Positions 26,028 to 34,879 of a stretch of DNA of 64,000 nt are shown here, one piece after another. Source of the stretch: Kaistella montana (GTDB lineage: Bacteria > Bacteroidota > Bacteroidia > Flavobacteriales > Weeksellaceae); NCBI RefSeq assembly GCF_024436175.1, contig NZ_JANFQP010000001.1:992001-1056000 (forward strand), in the 5' to 3' direction. Both the position numbers and the translations under genes were made by a program. Numbering within the stretch: position 1 is the first letter of the stretch; each line of letters starts with the position of its first letter. The notes under the pieces were generated by a model, which was not told where the DNA came from, made no database searches, and saw nothing but the letters and a program-made list of their open reading frames with translations.

Positions 26028-26837
26028 ATGATTGAAGATAGAACCCGAATTAATATTTTGTTTTCCTGCACATCGCAAGAGAGAAAAAATTTTGAACCTT
26101 TTGTTCAAGACCACGCTTTGGTATTTATTTTAAACGGAAAAATGATAATTAACGACGGCATAGAAACCTTTCAATTTAACAAAGGCGATATTGGTTTTAT
26201 ATCAAAAAATCAATTAGTAAAAACCCAAAAAATTCCTCAAGATAATAAACCTTATATGAGTATCAGCATTTTTTTACCCAAAGAAACGCTGTATAATTAT
26301 TCAAAAGAACACCATATTTTACCAAAAGGAAGTTATTTAGGAAAACCTAATTTTATATTTCAACCAGACCCGTTTTTAAAAGGCTTTTTCGATTCTATGC
26401 TTCCTTATTTTGAAAATCAAGAGGCACTCACCAATAACTTAGCGACTATAAAAACTTTTGAGATTATTGAACTCTTGCTTCGGTATACCACCATTCAAAA
26501 TTTACTTTTCAATTTTGAAGACGATTTTAAAATTGACTTGGAAGCGTATATGAACAAAAATTATATGCATAATATTCCTTTGGCACAATTTGCAAAACTC
26601 ACAGGTAGGAGTATTTCAACATTTAAAAGAGATTTCCAAGAAATTTTCAACCAAACCCCTAACAAATGGCTTATAAAAAAGCGATTAGATTTAGCCCACT
26701 TTTTAATATCAAAACAAGGCAAAAAGCCCAATGAAATTTATGACGATGTAGGTTTTATAAATTTCTCGCATTTTTCAAGAAGTTTCAAAGCAGAATTTGG
26801 AATAAACCCTTCAGAAATAGAAAAAAACCACAGCTAA
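26028..26837 (+). CDS. AraC-family transcriptional regulator
   Basis: The 269 residues have a cupin-like N-terminal sensing domain (about 1-150) and a C-terminal AraC DNA-binding domain with two helix-turn-helix units. The first is around MHNIPLAQFAKLTGRSISTF, residues about 185-204. The second, containing IYDDVGFINFSHFSRSFK, is followed by the conserved FGINPSE. It probably regulates the SDR gene and membrane-protein gene just upstream, which is the usual local arrangement. The start at 26028 lies ten bases after the previous stop. Confidence 0.9.
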   Translation: MIEDRTRINILFSCTSQERKNFEPFVQDHALVFILNGKMIINDGIETFQFNKGDIGFISKNQLVKTQKIPQDNKPYMSISIFLPKETLYNYSKEHHILPKGSYLGKPNFIFQPDPFLKGFFDSMLPYFENQEALTNNLATIKTFEIIELLLRYTTIQNLLFNFEDDFKIDLEAYMNKNYMHNIPLAQFAKLTGRSISTFKRDFQEIFNQTPNKWLIKKRLDLAHFLISKQGKKPNEIYDDVGFINFSHFSRSFKAEFGINPSEIEKNHS

Positions 26838-27030
26838 CAGTATATTAGCAAAAGACGGGGTTGAATTCTAAATTGGAAGTTCAGTTATATTTTGTCGCAA
26901 TTGCTTTTTCGTTTCACATTTTTTTGTAATATAGTTTCACGAAAAAAGCAAATTGCTTAGTTTGGTTTTTAGTTGAAATTTCAGTTGTAAAAGCCCGTCC
27001 TTCGCTAATACTTTCCCGTTATGTGGCAAC
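26838..27030. repeat. Junction element between cassette units 2 and 3
   Basis: A long stem TATTAGCAAAAGACGGG (about 26842-26858) pairs with CCCGTCCTTCGCTAATA (26994-27010) with two mismatches, both transitions. Inside it, GCAATTGCTTTTTCG and CGAAAAAAGCAAATTGC (between 26897 and 26956) form a second hairpin. The structure is followed by GTTATGTGGCAAC (27018-27030), the start of the DUF4262 unit. This is an uninterrupted counterpart of the GCTAACA-stem region split by the IS. Confidence 0.7.
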
Positions 27031-27053
27031 CGTAACGAAACAGCAGAACAACA

Positions 27054-27809
27054 ATGACAGAAGACAACGAACATAATTGTAGAAATGACGAACAGATCCA
27101 ATCTGACATTGAAAAATTCGGACTGTCTGTAATTATAATCGAAGCGACCGACTATTTACCATCATTTGCATACAGTATAGGACTTTGGCAGAAATTCAAC
27201 CATCCCGAAATAATTTGCTTTGGACTTAGAACTCAAACTTTGCATACAATCATAAATGATGTAGCAGACTTAATTAAAAATGGACAAGTTATTCAGGCGG
27301 GAAAAACCTATGACAACATATTTGAAAATAGTAAGTCAGAATTTTTGAATGTTGATAAAAGAAATTTGGGCGACTATTTTGGGACTGCAATTGACTTTTA
27401 CAATTCAAAAAATTTTCAAGCGCTACAGTTAGTATGGACAGACCGAAACGACAAATTTCCTTGGGAAACAGACTTTGAAGAAGATTTTATTTACAAGCAA
27501 CCATTGCTTGACAGAAATGCTGACTTCAAATCTCGAGAAGCAAAAAATTTGGGAATATTTACAACAAGGCAATGGTTGGAACTTGACAAACCTATTTTAA
27601 GAGTTGTTCACGATACAGACGGTGATTGGCAATTTTTGACAGGCGACCAAATGCCAGAAGATGTAAAACTTGTTGCATTAGAACAGATGGTTATTAAAGA
27701 CAGAACCTTAAATGAAGTATTTGACCTTGACTATGGAGAAGAAGCCGAAAGAGAATTTGTAGGTGGAGAATGGACAAGAAATATTGTTGACTATGAAGAC
27801 GAAGAATAA
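27054..27809 (+). CDS. DUF4262 domain-containing protein
   Basis: The N-terminal half matches DUF4262: a start region DIEKFGLSVIII, then SFAYSIGLWQKFNHPEIICFGL and a following helix. The family is widespread and of unknown function. The C-terminal half contains a WFLTGDQMPED-like segment (here DWQFLTGDQMPED) and VALEQMVIKD, common in Bacteroidota members. It is soluble and acidic. The gene stands alone between cassette-type boundaries. Confidence 0.85.
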   Translation: MTEDNEHNCRNDEQIQSDIEKFGLSVIIIEATDYLPSFAYSIGLWQKFNHPEIICFGLRTQTLHTIINDVADLIKNGQVIQAGKTYDNIFENSKSEFLNVDKRNLGDYFGTAIDFYNSKNFQALQLVWTDRNDKFPWETDFEEDFIYKQPLLDRNADFKSREAKNLGIFTTRQWLELDKPILRVVHDTDGDWQFLTGDQMPEDVKLVALEQMVIKDRTLNEVFDLDYGEEAEREFVGGEWTRNIVDYEDEE

Positions 27810-27812
27810 AAC

Positions 27813-27838
27813 GGCAGTCACTAACAAGGGTAACCCTT
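27813..27838. repeat. Right boundary of the DUF4262 unit with palindrome
   Basis: GGCAGTCACTAAC (27813-27825) has the CTAAC end seen at the other cassettes, but it does not match the left boundary GTTATGTGGC. It runs into the palindrome AAGGGT-A-ACCCTT (27826-27838). Confidence 0.5.
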
Positions 27839-27885
27839 GCACAACCCTAATTTTCCAATAATAGTTTTCAAAACTCAACAAAAAC

Positions 27886-27925
27886 AACCTCTTTTAAAGC
27901 AATTTAAAGGAGGTTTATATTTTTA
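27886..27925. terminator. Hairpin terminator, probably bidirectional
   Basis: AACCTCTTTTAAA / TTTAAAGGAGGTT with a four-base loop, followed by ATATTTTT. It sits between the rightward DUF4262 gene and the leftward kinase gene. Confidence 0.55.
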
Positions 27926-27963
27926 ACAGTAAGTTAGCGTGAGCAGATTTTAGATATTAATAA

Positions 27964-28025
27964 AAGAAAGGCAAAGCAATGTCAAAGGAATGTCAAAGGA
28001 AAGTCAAAGTAAAGTATAAGTAATG
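27964..28025. repeat. Imperfect short tandem repeats of GTCAAAGGAA type
   Basis: Several diverged 10-11 base units (GCAAAGCAAT, GTCAAAGGAAT, GTCAAAGGAAA, GTCAAAGTAAA) run in tandem. The rest of this 340-base intergenic region up to 28147 shows nothing else. Confidence 0.6.
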
Positions 28026-28147
28026 TCCGGTGATATGATGATTATTCCACACCTACTGCACTCGCGAAATCTCAATCTTGAAAGTTCTATGAAGATTTTG
28101 CTCCTGCGGGGCATAAATTTATACTCAACACCCAATCCCCTGAAATC

Positions 28148-29317
28148 TTAAGAATTCTTCATCATGATTCGGAAAGTAGTTCCCTTCCCTACTTCGGTTT
28201 GCGCTATTTTGATGTCGCCGTTGTGGTATTCTTTGATCACTCTTTTTGCCAGAGACAACCCTAATCCCCACCCTCGACTTTTGGTAGAATAGCCTGCTTT
28301 GAAAGCATTTCGCACCTGAAAAGTTGTCATCCCCGAACCTGAATCTTTGAAATCGATGAGGATATATTTATTCTTTTCATAGAGTTCTATTTCCATTCTT
28401 CCTTCCCCTTTCATCGCATCTACTGCGTTTTTTACGATATTTTCAATCACCCAACTCAGCAAAATTCGGTTGTGGGGAATGAGGATATTTTGTTTTGGAA
28501 GTATGAGCATAAACCGAACTTTGGTAGAAATTCTCGATTTCAAATAGTCGAAATTCTGTTGCAAGGTTTCATTAATATTCAAATCATTCAACTCCGGAAC
28601 CGAGCCTATTTTAGAGAATCTTTCGGAAATGGTTTTCAGTCGGTTGATGTCGTTTTCAATTTCTTTTACGCCTTCGCTGTTTCCATTTTCCATGCGGAGA
28701 ATCTCGATCCAGCCGATCATCGAAGAAAGTGGCGTCCCGATTTGGTGCGCGGTTTCTTTGGCCAAACCAGCCCAAACATAACCTTCATCGGTTTTTTTAA
28801 TGGTTCGTAGAAACCAGAAAGAGAAGAAAATATAAGCCAAAATCAATAGTCCCAAGATATAAGGCGAATAGCGAAGATTATTGAGCAAATCTGAATTGGT
28901 ATAAAAAACATACTGATTATTTCCATTAGGCATTTGCAACTCGATAGGTCGATAAGAGTTTTCCATTTTCTGCAACAGTCCTAAGAGTTTTGCTGGGTCT
29001 TTCTGTATATTTTCAGGGATATTAATTTGGAAATCGGGACCAATAGGTTTTTTATTTTTGTCGGTAACAATCACTGGCATGGTATTATTGGTCTTGCTGA
29101 TTTGTAATAGCAAATCCAACGTCATAGGATCCTGAATGATACTTTCTTCCTGCTGGTATTTAATGGCCGTTGCGAAAAGCTCAATCCTCTTAATCTCTTC
29201 TTTCCTTAAGTAATCGATTAGAGCAACCGACGCTATCACAATACCTGCAATAGCGGAAGTCAGCAAAATATAAATTACCCAATTATTGATTTTAGAAAAA
29301 AAACTTCTTCGTTTCAT
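28148..29317 (-). CDS. Membrane sensor histidine kinase
   Basis: The 389 residues have a membrane helix at about 13-36, an extracytoplasmic domain of about 110 residues, a second helix at about 152-171, a phosphoacceptor region with H191 in KETAHQIGTPLSSM, and an HATPase domain. The N-box is ENIVKNAVDAM, G1 is DSGSGM and G2 is RGWGLGLSLAKR. The HQIGTPLS variant of the H-box is typical of Bacteroidota kinases. No response regulator is adjacent. The next gene upstream on the strand is dacB, 15 bases away, so the kinase may be co-transcribed with it. Confidence 0.9.
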   Translation of the reverse strand: MKRRSFFSKINNWVIYILLTSAIAGIVIASVALIDYLRKEEIKRIELFATAIKYQQEESIIQDPMTLDLLLQISKTNNTMPVIVTDKNKKPIGPDFQINIPENIQKDPAKLLGLLQKMENSYRPIELQMPNGNNQYVFYTNSDLLNNLRYSPYILGLLILAYIFFSFWFLRTIKKTDEGYVWAGLAKETAHQIGTPLSSMIGWIEILRMENGNSEGVKEIENDINRLKTISERFSKIGSVPELNDLNINETLQQNFDYLKSRISTKVRFMLILPKQNILIPHNRILLSWVIENIVKNAVDAMKGEGRMEIELYEKNKYILIDFKDSGSGMTTFQVRNAFKAGYSTKSRGWGLGLSLAKRVIKEYHNGDIKIAQTEVGKGTTFRIMMKNS

Positions 29318-29331
29318 TGAAAGATTTCAGA

Positions 29332-30705
29332 TTATTTCAGAACGTTTAGAACTTTATACAAAGCATCGCTGATGTTGGAAGCCTGATAATTGTTGATAAT
29401 CACCGCGAATACATACTTTTTCCCGTCTTTGGATGTGTGATAGCCCGCAAAAGATTTCGTGTCTTTCATGGTTCCGCTTTTCATTTTCATGCCGTTGCCT
29501 TGGGGGGGGAAACCCTCAAAAAATTCATTAAACCAAGGTTGTTTCCTACTCCAAAGCAAAGATTGCACTTCAGCTCTTGCGGAAACATAATTTTGAGGTG
29601 AAAGTCCGCTTCCATCAGCGAAATTGATCATCGCAGAATTGATTCCTTTCCCCTTCCAGAATTCTTTCAGATAAGAAACTCCCGCATCGAAACTCCCTTC
29701 GTTTTTCTTTACTTTTCCTAAAGTTTTAATAAAAGTTTCGCCATAAAAGTTCACGCTTTTTCTTAAAAACCAGTAAACAATCTTGTCTAAAGTCGGCGAT
29801 TTATATTCTAATATTACCTTATTTGAAGCAGTATTCGGAAGGTTTTTCCCTTTAATTTTTTCAACAGAAACTGAAGTAATATTTCCATTCAGCTCAATTC
29901 CCGATTCCTTGAACCATTTTTGGATCTCGCTACCCAAGGAAAGTGGTGGATTGGGATTCGCTCCGGAAACTGTAATCCCTTTTGCAGGAAGCGTTCCGCT
30001 GATTTGTGCCACTTCCGAATACGGCGCGGTGTACACCAAACTTTGATCCGAAGTCCCTCCGGTTTTTACATCATTAATCCATTTTACATTAGGCAAATCG
30101 ATGTTCAAATCTTTCATTTCTTTGCCATTCATGCTGATATCGAACTGGTTTTCTCGCCAGTTAACTCCCCAAACTCCGGCACCGTAATAATTTCCCATAT
30201 CGTTCCAAGGCCATCCACCAGGAACTTTCTGGAAATCAAAATAAGTATCATCAATGATTAAATCACCTGAAATTTTGGTAATTCCTTTGGCTTTTATCGC
30301 TTCAATTAATTTTGCTTTGAAATTTTCGGGACGATAATTTTCATAACGCCAACTTCCTAAAGTGGGATCACCATTGGAATTAATATAAAGATTTCCGGCG
30401 AGATTTCCGGACGATAAATTCCCAGAGTAGGAAGCGGTTGTCGTATATTGATAATCCTTTCCTAAAGTCTCCAAAACTGCTGCTGCAGTGAAAATCTTCT
30501 GCGTAGAAGCTGTAGAAAGTCCTTGATTTCCGTTGTATTCATAAATAAAATTTCCAGCTTCGTCAGCGACATAAACCGACAAATTCGCCGAATATGCAGG
30601 AGCCGAACTGAGCAATGATTTGGTAGCAGCATCCAATTTCTGAGCGATATTCTGAGCAAGAAAAAATGGTGAACTCAAAAGAATGAAAGGAAGAAGCTTG
30701 TTCAT
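29332..30705 (-). CDS. dacB: D-alanyl-D-alanine carboxypeptidase/endopeptidase (PBP4 family, S13)
   Basis: This periplasmic enzyme trims peptide side chains and cross-links in peptidoglycan. A signal peptide (residues 1-18, ending FLAQ) precedes the SxxK motif S67-T-Q-K70, the DGSGLSPQN segment and the KSGT triad (MKSGTMKDTKSFAGY). These are the three active-site elements of the S13 family. Length 457 fits. A run of about eight G at 29510 (coding strand C) lies within the codons for FPPQGN, a slippage-prone tract. CAAATATA at 30723-30730 gives a TATATTTG -7 element on the coding strand 20 bases before the start. Confidence 0.92.
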   Translation of the reverse strand: MNKLLPFILLSSPFFLAQNIAQKLDAATKSLLSSAPAYSANLSVYVADEAGNFIYEYNGNQGLSTASTQKIFTAAAVLETLGKDYQYTTTASYSGNLSSGNLAGNLYINSNGDPTLGSWRYENYRPENFKAKLIEAIKAKGITKISGDLIIDDTYFDFQKVPGGWPWNDMGNYYGAGVWGVNWRENQFDISMNGKEMKDLNIDLPNVKWINDVKTGGTSDQSLVYTAPYSEVAQISGTLPAKGITVSGANPNPPLSLGSEIQKWFKESGIELNGNITSVSVEKIKGKNLPNTASNKVILEYKSPTLDKIVYWFLRKSVNFYGETFIKTLGKVKKNEGSFDAGVSYLKEFWKGKGINSAMINFADGSGLSPQNYVSARAEVQSLLWSRKQPWFNEFFEGFPPQGNGMKMKSGTMKDTKSFAGYHTSKDGKKYVFAVIINNYQASNISDALYKVLNVLK

Positions 30706-30868
30706 TTTTGTTTTTTTATTTTCAAATATAACGAATAATCTTTTGACGAAGCGCTTTCAAACAGAAAGCGCTCCTTTATAAAAAAAAACGATATATCAAG
30801 ATAAAATAGTATTTCCTTGCATAATTCGTATTTTTTTTGTAAAATTTGTAAATAAAACAGATGAAATT

Positions 30869-31306
30869 ATGGCCTCAATTATCACAGGCTTATTCGAAAG
30901 CCAAAGCCAGTCGAAGAAAATTTCTGAAGACTTAGTTCGTGAAGGTTTCTCTGATTCCGATTTTATTATCTATTTGCATCAGGAACCGATTTCGAAAGAA
31001 ATAAAAACATCAATTTGGCAGTCTTTTTTCAAAGACGACACCCGACTTGAAGATGAAAGTTTAGCCGTAAGCGTAAAAGCAAATACACCAGAATCTAAAG
31101 AAAAAATCCTTCAAATATTCCAAGATAATAACTCGATTCACACCAATTATTTTGAAAATATAAAATTTAGTGATGCTCAATCTTTGCAATATTTAAAGAG
31201 AATTGTTGCACTGAGAGCAAAATCCGAAATCTACTCTTCACCCCTCCTGAAGCATCATATCCAACACGAAGGAATGAATACAGAAGTGCTTTTTGGTAAA
31301 AGTTAA
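30869..31306 (+). CDS. Conserved hypothetical protein, 145 residues
   Basis: The N-terminus (ASIITGLFESQSQSKKISEDLVREGFSDSDFIIYL) has the look of the YflT/general-stress N-terminal fold, in which a ferredoxin-like domain begins with the same turn-helix pattern. The middle (ESLAVSVKANTPESKEKILQIFQ) repeats that pattern. No catalytic residues are visible and no membrane segment is present. I do not assign a function; a stress-related role is only suggested by the fold-like resemblance. Confidence 0.6.
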   Translation: MASIITGLFESQSQSKKISEDLVREGFSDSDFIIYLHQEPISKEIKTSIWQSFFKDDTRLEDESLAVSVKANTPESKEKILQIFQDNNSIHTNYFENIKFSDAQSLQYLKRIVALRAKSEIYSSPLLKHHIQHEGMNTEVLFGKS

Positions 31307-31481
31307 TACTCAACAAATCACCTACAGATTGAATTATTTTTATGTTTAATGAAAATAAAACTCAATTTTCAAAAAAAAACAATCTGATTAGGATTATCAT
31401 CTCTTTAGGTTCATTATTTATACAATAATGTAGAATATTCAGGCATTTTTCCGTATTTTCGTGTAATAAATAGTTTTCTTA

Positions 31482-33686
31482 ATGGTTTACGATTTAGAAC
31501 AGGAAAATAAGGAAATTCTCGCTCGATACCGGGATTTGATCTCCAACACCTATCGCACTTTGGATGAGGAACAAAACAAACTGATCCGAAAAGCGTTCGA
31601 TATTGCTTTGGATGCTCACAAAGACCAACGTAGAAAAACCGGCGAACCGTACATTTATCACCCAATTGAAGTGGCAAATATTGTGGCCAACGAAATCGGT
31701 TTGGGTGCAACTTCTATTGCTTGTGCATTGCTTCACGACGTTATCGAAGATTCGGAATATACGTATGATGATCTGAAAAAAATATTCGGTAAAAAGATTG
31801 CGGACATCGTGAATGGGCTCACCAAAATAGCGGTGATGAACCACCAGAATATCTCCATTCAATCGGAAAATTACCGTAAACTTTTGCTTACGCTTTCCGA
31901 AGATTTTCGAGTGATTTTAATTAAAATTGCTGACCGGCTTCACAATATGCGAACTTTGGAAAGCATGACGCCCGAAAAACAGAAAAAAATCGCTTCGGAA
32001 ACCGTCTACATTTACGCTCCACTCGCCCATCGTCTCGGACTTTACAATATCAAATCCGAATTGGAGGATTTGTCTTTAAAATTCAATAATCCGGATGTAT
32101 ATTTTGATATCTCCAAAAGGTTAGAACTCGCCAAAGAAAGCAGAGAAAGATATATCGATGAATTTAAAAAAGAAGTTTCCGAGCAATTGGTAGACGAAGG
32201 ATTGAATTTCTCGATCAAAGGCCGTGCAAAAGCCATTTCTTCCATCTACCGAAAAATGATAAAGCAAGGGGTGAGTTTCGATGAAGTGTATGATAATTAC
32301 GCCATCAGAATCATCTACAAATCGGATGCTAAGAACGAGAAATTCCTTGCATGGAAAATTTATTCCATCGTTACCGACCTTTATCACAGCAATCCTCAGC
32401 GAATGCGAGATTGGATCACCCAACCACGATCTACAGGATACGAAAGTTTACACCTCACCGTTTTGGGTCCCGATAAAAAATGGATTGAAGTACAAATTCG
32501 ATCCGAAAGAATGGACGATATCGCCGAAAAAGGCGTTGCTGCTCACTATAAATACAAAGAAGGATTCCGACAAAACAGCGACGAGAAAAACTTCGAAACC
32601 TGGGTAACCGAAATCCGCGAAGTTCTAGAAAACCAGCAATCGCTGAGTACTACAGAGCTTTTAGACAATATTAAACTTAATCTTTATTCCAAAGAAGTTT
32701 TTGTTTTCACTCCAAAAGGAGAAATAAAAATTCTTCCAACGGGCTCTACTGCTTTAGATTTTGCCTTTTCGGTGCATTCCGATTTGGGAACCAAATGTCT
32801 TGGTGCGAAGGTGAACGGAAAGTTAGTCCCTATTTCCTACGTTTTACAAAATGGTGATCAGGTTGATATCCTTTCATCACAAAACCAAAAACCGAAACCA
32901 GATTGGCTCGATTTCGTCGTTACTTCAAAGGCAAAATCGAAAATTAAAGCAATTTTAAATTTTGAAAAAAACCATTTGGTTGAGGAAGGAAAAGAAATTC
33001 TGCAAAGAAAAATGCGCCACGCAAAACTGAATTTCAATGATGAGGAAATCAACAAGATGCAGAAATTCTTTAACTTAAAAACTTCTCAGGAATTGTTTTT
33101 AAGTTTCCAAAACGGAAATCTGGATATCGGCGACATTAAAAAATATACCGAAGGCAAAAGCCTTTTCAGCAATATTTTGCAGCGTTTCCGAAAATCTCCT
33201 AACAAAAACGAAATCTTCGAAGAAACTCCGGAAACGAATTTGGATTTGATTGTTTTTGGGAAAGATGAAGAAAAAATGAATTATAGTTTCGCGAAATGTT
33301 GTACGGTAATTCCGGGGGATAAAATTTTCGGATTCATTACCATTTCTGATGGAATAAAAGTTCACAACGACAATTGCCCGAATGCGATCAACCTCCGTGC
33401 ACAATACGATTACCGTGTTCTTCCAGCAAAATGGGTGAACGAAGAAAGCTTCAAAAACAGAATCAAAATTGAAATCGAAGGACTCGACAGAATGGGAATG
33501 ATCAACGACATCACCGCTGTAATCAGTAATTCGATGAACATGGATATGAAAAGTATGTCGATTGAATCCAACAACGGTATTTTCTTAGGAAACATCAATC
33601 TAGAAGTGAAAAACCGAAGCCAACTGGAGGAAACCTTCAAACAATTGAAAAACATCAACGGGGTTTCGCGGGTAAAACGACTTTAA
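31482..33686 (+). CDS. rel: Bifunctional (p)ppGpp synthetase/hydrolase (Rel/SpoT)
   Basis: The enzyme makes and degrades the alarmone (p)ppGpp that drives the stringent response. The 734 residues contain an HD hydrolase domain (H60, and HD at 85-86 in ALLHDVIEDSEYT) and a synthetase domain with the PRSTGYESLH substrate loop near residue 315. A TGS domain lies at about 395-455 (VFVFTPKGEIKILPTGST), followed by a zinc-finger/helical region and an ACT domain at about 660-734. Both catalytic sites look complete. Bacteroidota usually encode one such long enzyme. nhaA starts 15 bases downstream. Confidence 0.95.
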   Translation: MVYDLEQENKEILARYRDLISNTYRTLDEEQNKLIRKAFDIALDAHKDQRRKTGEPYIYHPIEVANIVANEIGLGATSIACALLHDVIEDSEYTYDDLKKIFGKKIADIVNGLTKIAVMNHQNISIQSENYRKLLLTLSEDFRVILIKIADRLHNMRTLESMTPEKQKKIASETVYIYAPLAHRLGLYNIKSELEDLSLKFNNPDVYFDISKRLELAKESRERYIDEFKKEVSEQLVDEGLNFSIKGRAKAISSIYRKMIKQGVSFDEVYDNYAIRIIYKSDAKNEKFLAWKIYSIVTDLYHSNPQRMRDWITQPRSTGYESLHLTVLGPDKKWIEVQIRSERMDDIAEKGVAAHYKYKEGFRQNSDEKNFETWVTEIREVLENQQSLSTTELLDNIKLNLYSKEVFVFTPKGEIKILPTGSTALDFAFSVHSDLGTKCLGAKVNGKLVPISYVLQNGDQVDILSSQNQKPKPDWLDFVVTSKAKSKIKAILNFEKNHLVEEGKEILQRKMRHAKLNFNDEEINKMQKFFNLKTSQELFLSFQNGNLDIGDIKKYTEGKSLFSNILQRFRKSPNKNEIFEETPETNLDLIVFGKDEEKMNYSFAKCCTVIPGDKIFGFITISDGIKVHNDNCPNAINLRAQYDYRVLPAKWVNEESFKNRIKIEIEGLDRMGMINDITAVISNSMNMDMKSMSIESNNGIFLGNINLEVKNRSQLEETFKQLKNINGVSRVKRL

Positions 33687-33701
33687 TCAAAAAATTAATT
33701 A

Positions 33702-34874
33702 ATGCTTATTACTCAATATTTCAGAAAATTTTTACACAACTCACAATCCTCCGGGATTTTACTCATTTTTTGCGTTGCCGTTTCTTTAATGATTGCCAAT
33801 TCATCATTTGGTAGTGCCTTTCAAAACTTACTCGACACGAAAATTGGCACCGAAATCTTTCACCTCAATTATCCGATAAGCATTTGGATAAATGACGGTT
33901 TGATGGCCATTTTCTTTTTACTCGTTGGTTTAGAAATCAAACGCGAAATCGTGGAAGGCGAACTTTCGAACTTTTCGAATGCGTCGTTACCTATTGTTGC
34001 AGCAATTGGCGGAATGGTGGTTCCTGCTTTGATATTTTTCTTTTTCAATCAAGGAACCGATTTTGCGAAAGGTTGGGCAATTCCGATGGCTACAGATATT
34101 GCTTTTTCGCTGGCAATTATTTCGATGTTGGGAAAAAGAGTTCCGATTTCTCTGAAAATATTTCTTGCGGCGCTTGCAATTGTGGACGATTTAGGCGCCA
34201 TTGTGGTGATTGCAATTTTCTACACAGATCAAATTCATTGGGATTATCTGGGCTTGAGCGCTTTGATGGTGGCGATTTTGGTTATTCTGAACCGATTGAA
34301 TTTTACAAAGCATATTTTCTATCTCATTCCGGGGATTTTTCTTTGGTATTTTATGCATCATTCCGGGATTCATGCTACAATTGCAGGAGTTTTACTGGCT
34401 TTTGCGATTCCGACGAATGTTTCCGATGTAGAAATTTCACCGCTCGAAAAGCTGGAACAGAAACTTCATTTACCGGTAAACTTTATCATCATGCCGATTT
34501 TTGCACTTGCAAATACCAATATTACCTTCAAAAATGGAATGGTCGACGGGCTTTTCAGCAATTTCGGTTACGGAATTATTTTGGGATTATTTTTAGGTAA
34601 AGTAATCGGGATTAATTTGTTTTCATACATTTCCATTAAACTAAAAATCAGTTCATTGCCGGATCAAAGTTCATGGTCGCAAATGATCGGTGTCGGACTT
34701 TTGGCTGGGATTGGTTTCACCATGTCGATTTTCATCGCATTGCTTTCTTTCAAAGGGTTTCCGGAAATTCAGGATGAAGCTAAATTTGCCGTTCTGATCG
34801 CTTCTTTGCTTTCAGGTCTTGTTGGATACACCATGCTTAATCTTTCGTTTAAAAGTCGAAAAAGATCGGCATAA
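33702..34874 (+). CDS. nhaA: Na+/H+ antiporter NhaA
   Basis: This inner-membrane antiporter exports sodium in exchange for protons and controls pH. The 390 residues have about eleven hydrophobic segments. The signature ATDIAFSLAI and the IVDDLGAI block, with the paired aspartates that bind sodium, are both present at about residues 128-165. The C-terminal GIGFTMSIFIALLSF segment is typical. It lies 15 bases after rel and probably shares its transcript. Confidence 0.94.
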   Translation: MLITQYFRKFLHNSQSSGILLIFCVAVSLMIANSSFGSAFQNLLDTKIGTEIFHLNYPISIWINDGLMAIFFLLVGLEIKREIVEGELSNFSNASLPIVAAIGGMVVPALIFFFFNQGTDFAKGWAIPMATDIAFSLAIISMLGKRVPISLKIFLAALAIVDDLGAIVVIAIFYTDQIHWDYLGLSALMVAILVILNRLNFTKHIFYLIPGIFLWYFMHHSGIHATIAGVLLAFAIPTNVSDVEISPLEKLEQKLHLPVNFIIMPIFALANTNITFKNGMVDGLFSNFGYGIILGLFLGKVIGINLFSYISIKLKISSLPDQSSWSQMIGVGLLAGIGFTMSIFIALLSFKGFPEIQDEAKFAVLIASLLSGLVGYTMLNLSFKSRKRSA

Positions 34875-34879
34875 ACCTA

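Larger units (their letters stand above)
24587..26838. mobile_element. Cassette-like unit 2 bounded by GTTAGCTGTG / CACAGCTAAC
   Basis: Perfect 10-bp inverted repeats enclose three co-oriented genes (SDR, membrane protein, AraC regulator). The right repeat overlaps the last stop codon of the regulator gene at about 26828-26838, so the boundary is immediately at the end of the coding region. Confidence 0.55.

Noticed and set aside
21398-27838. Classical integron attC array
   Set aside because: The boundary bases (GTTAGC/GCTAAC) do not fit RYYYAAC and GTTRRRY core sites, the structures are larger and multi-branched, and no integron integrase is in the window.
27964-28025. CRISPR-like or iteron repeats upstream of the kinase gene
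   Set aside because: Units are only 10-11 bases, adjacent without spacers and diverged, so they look like simple tandem slippage, not an origin or array.
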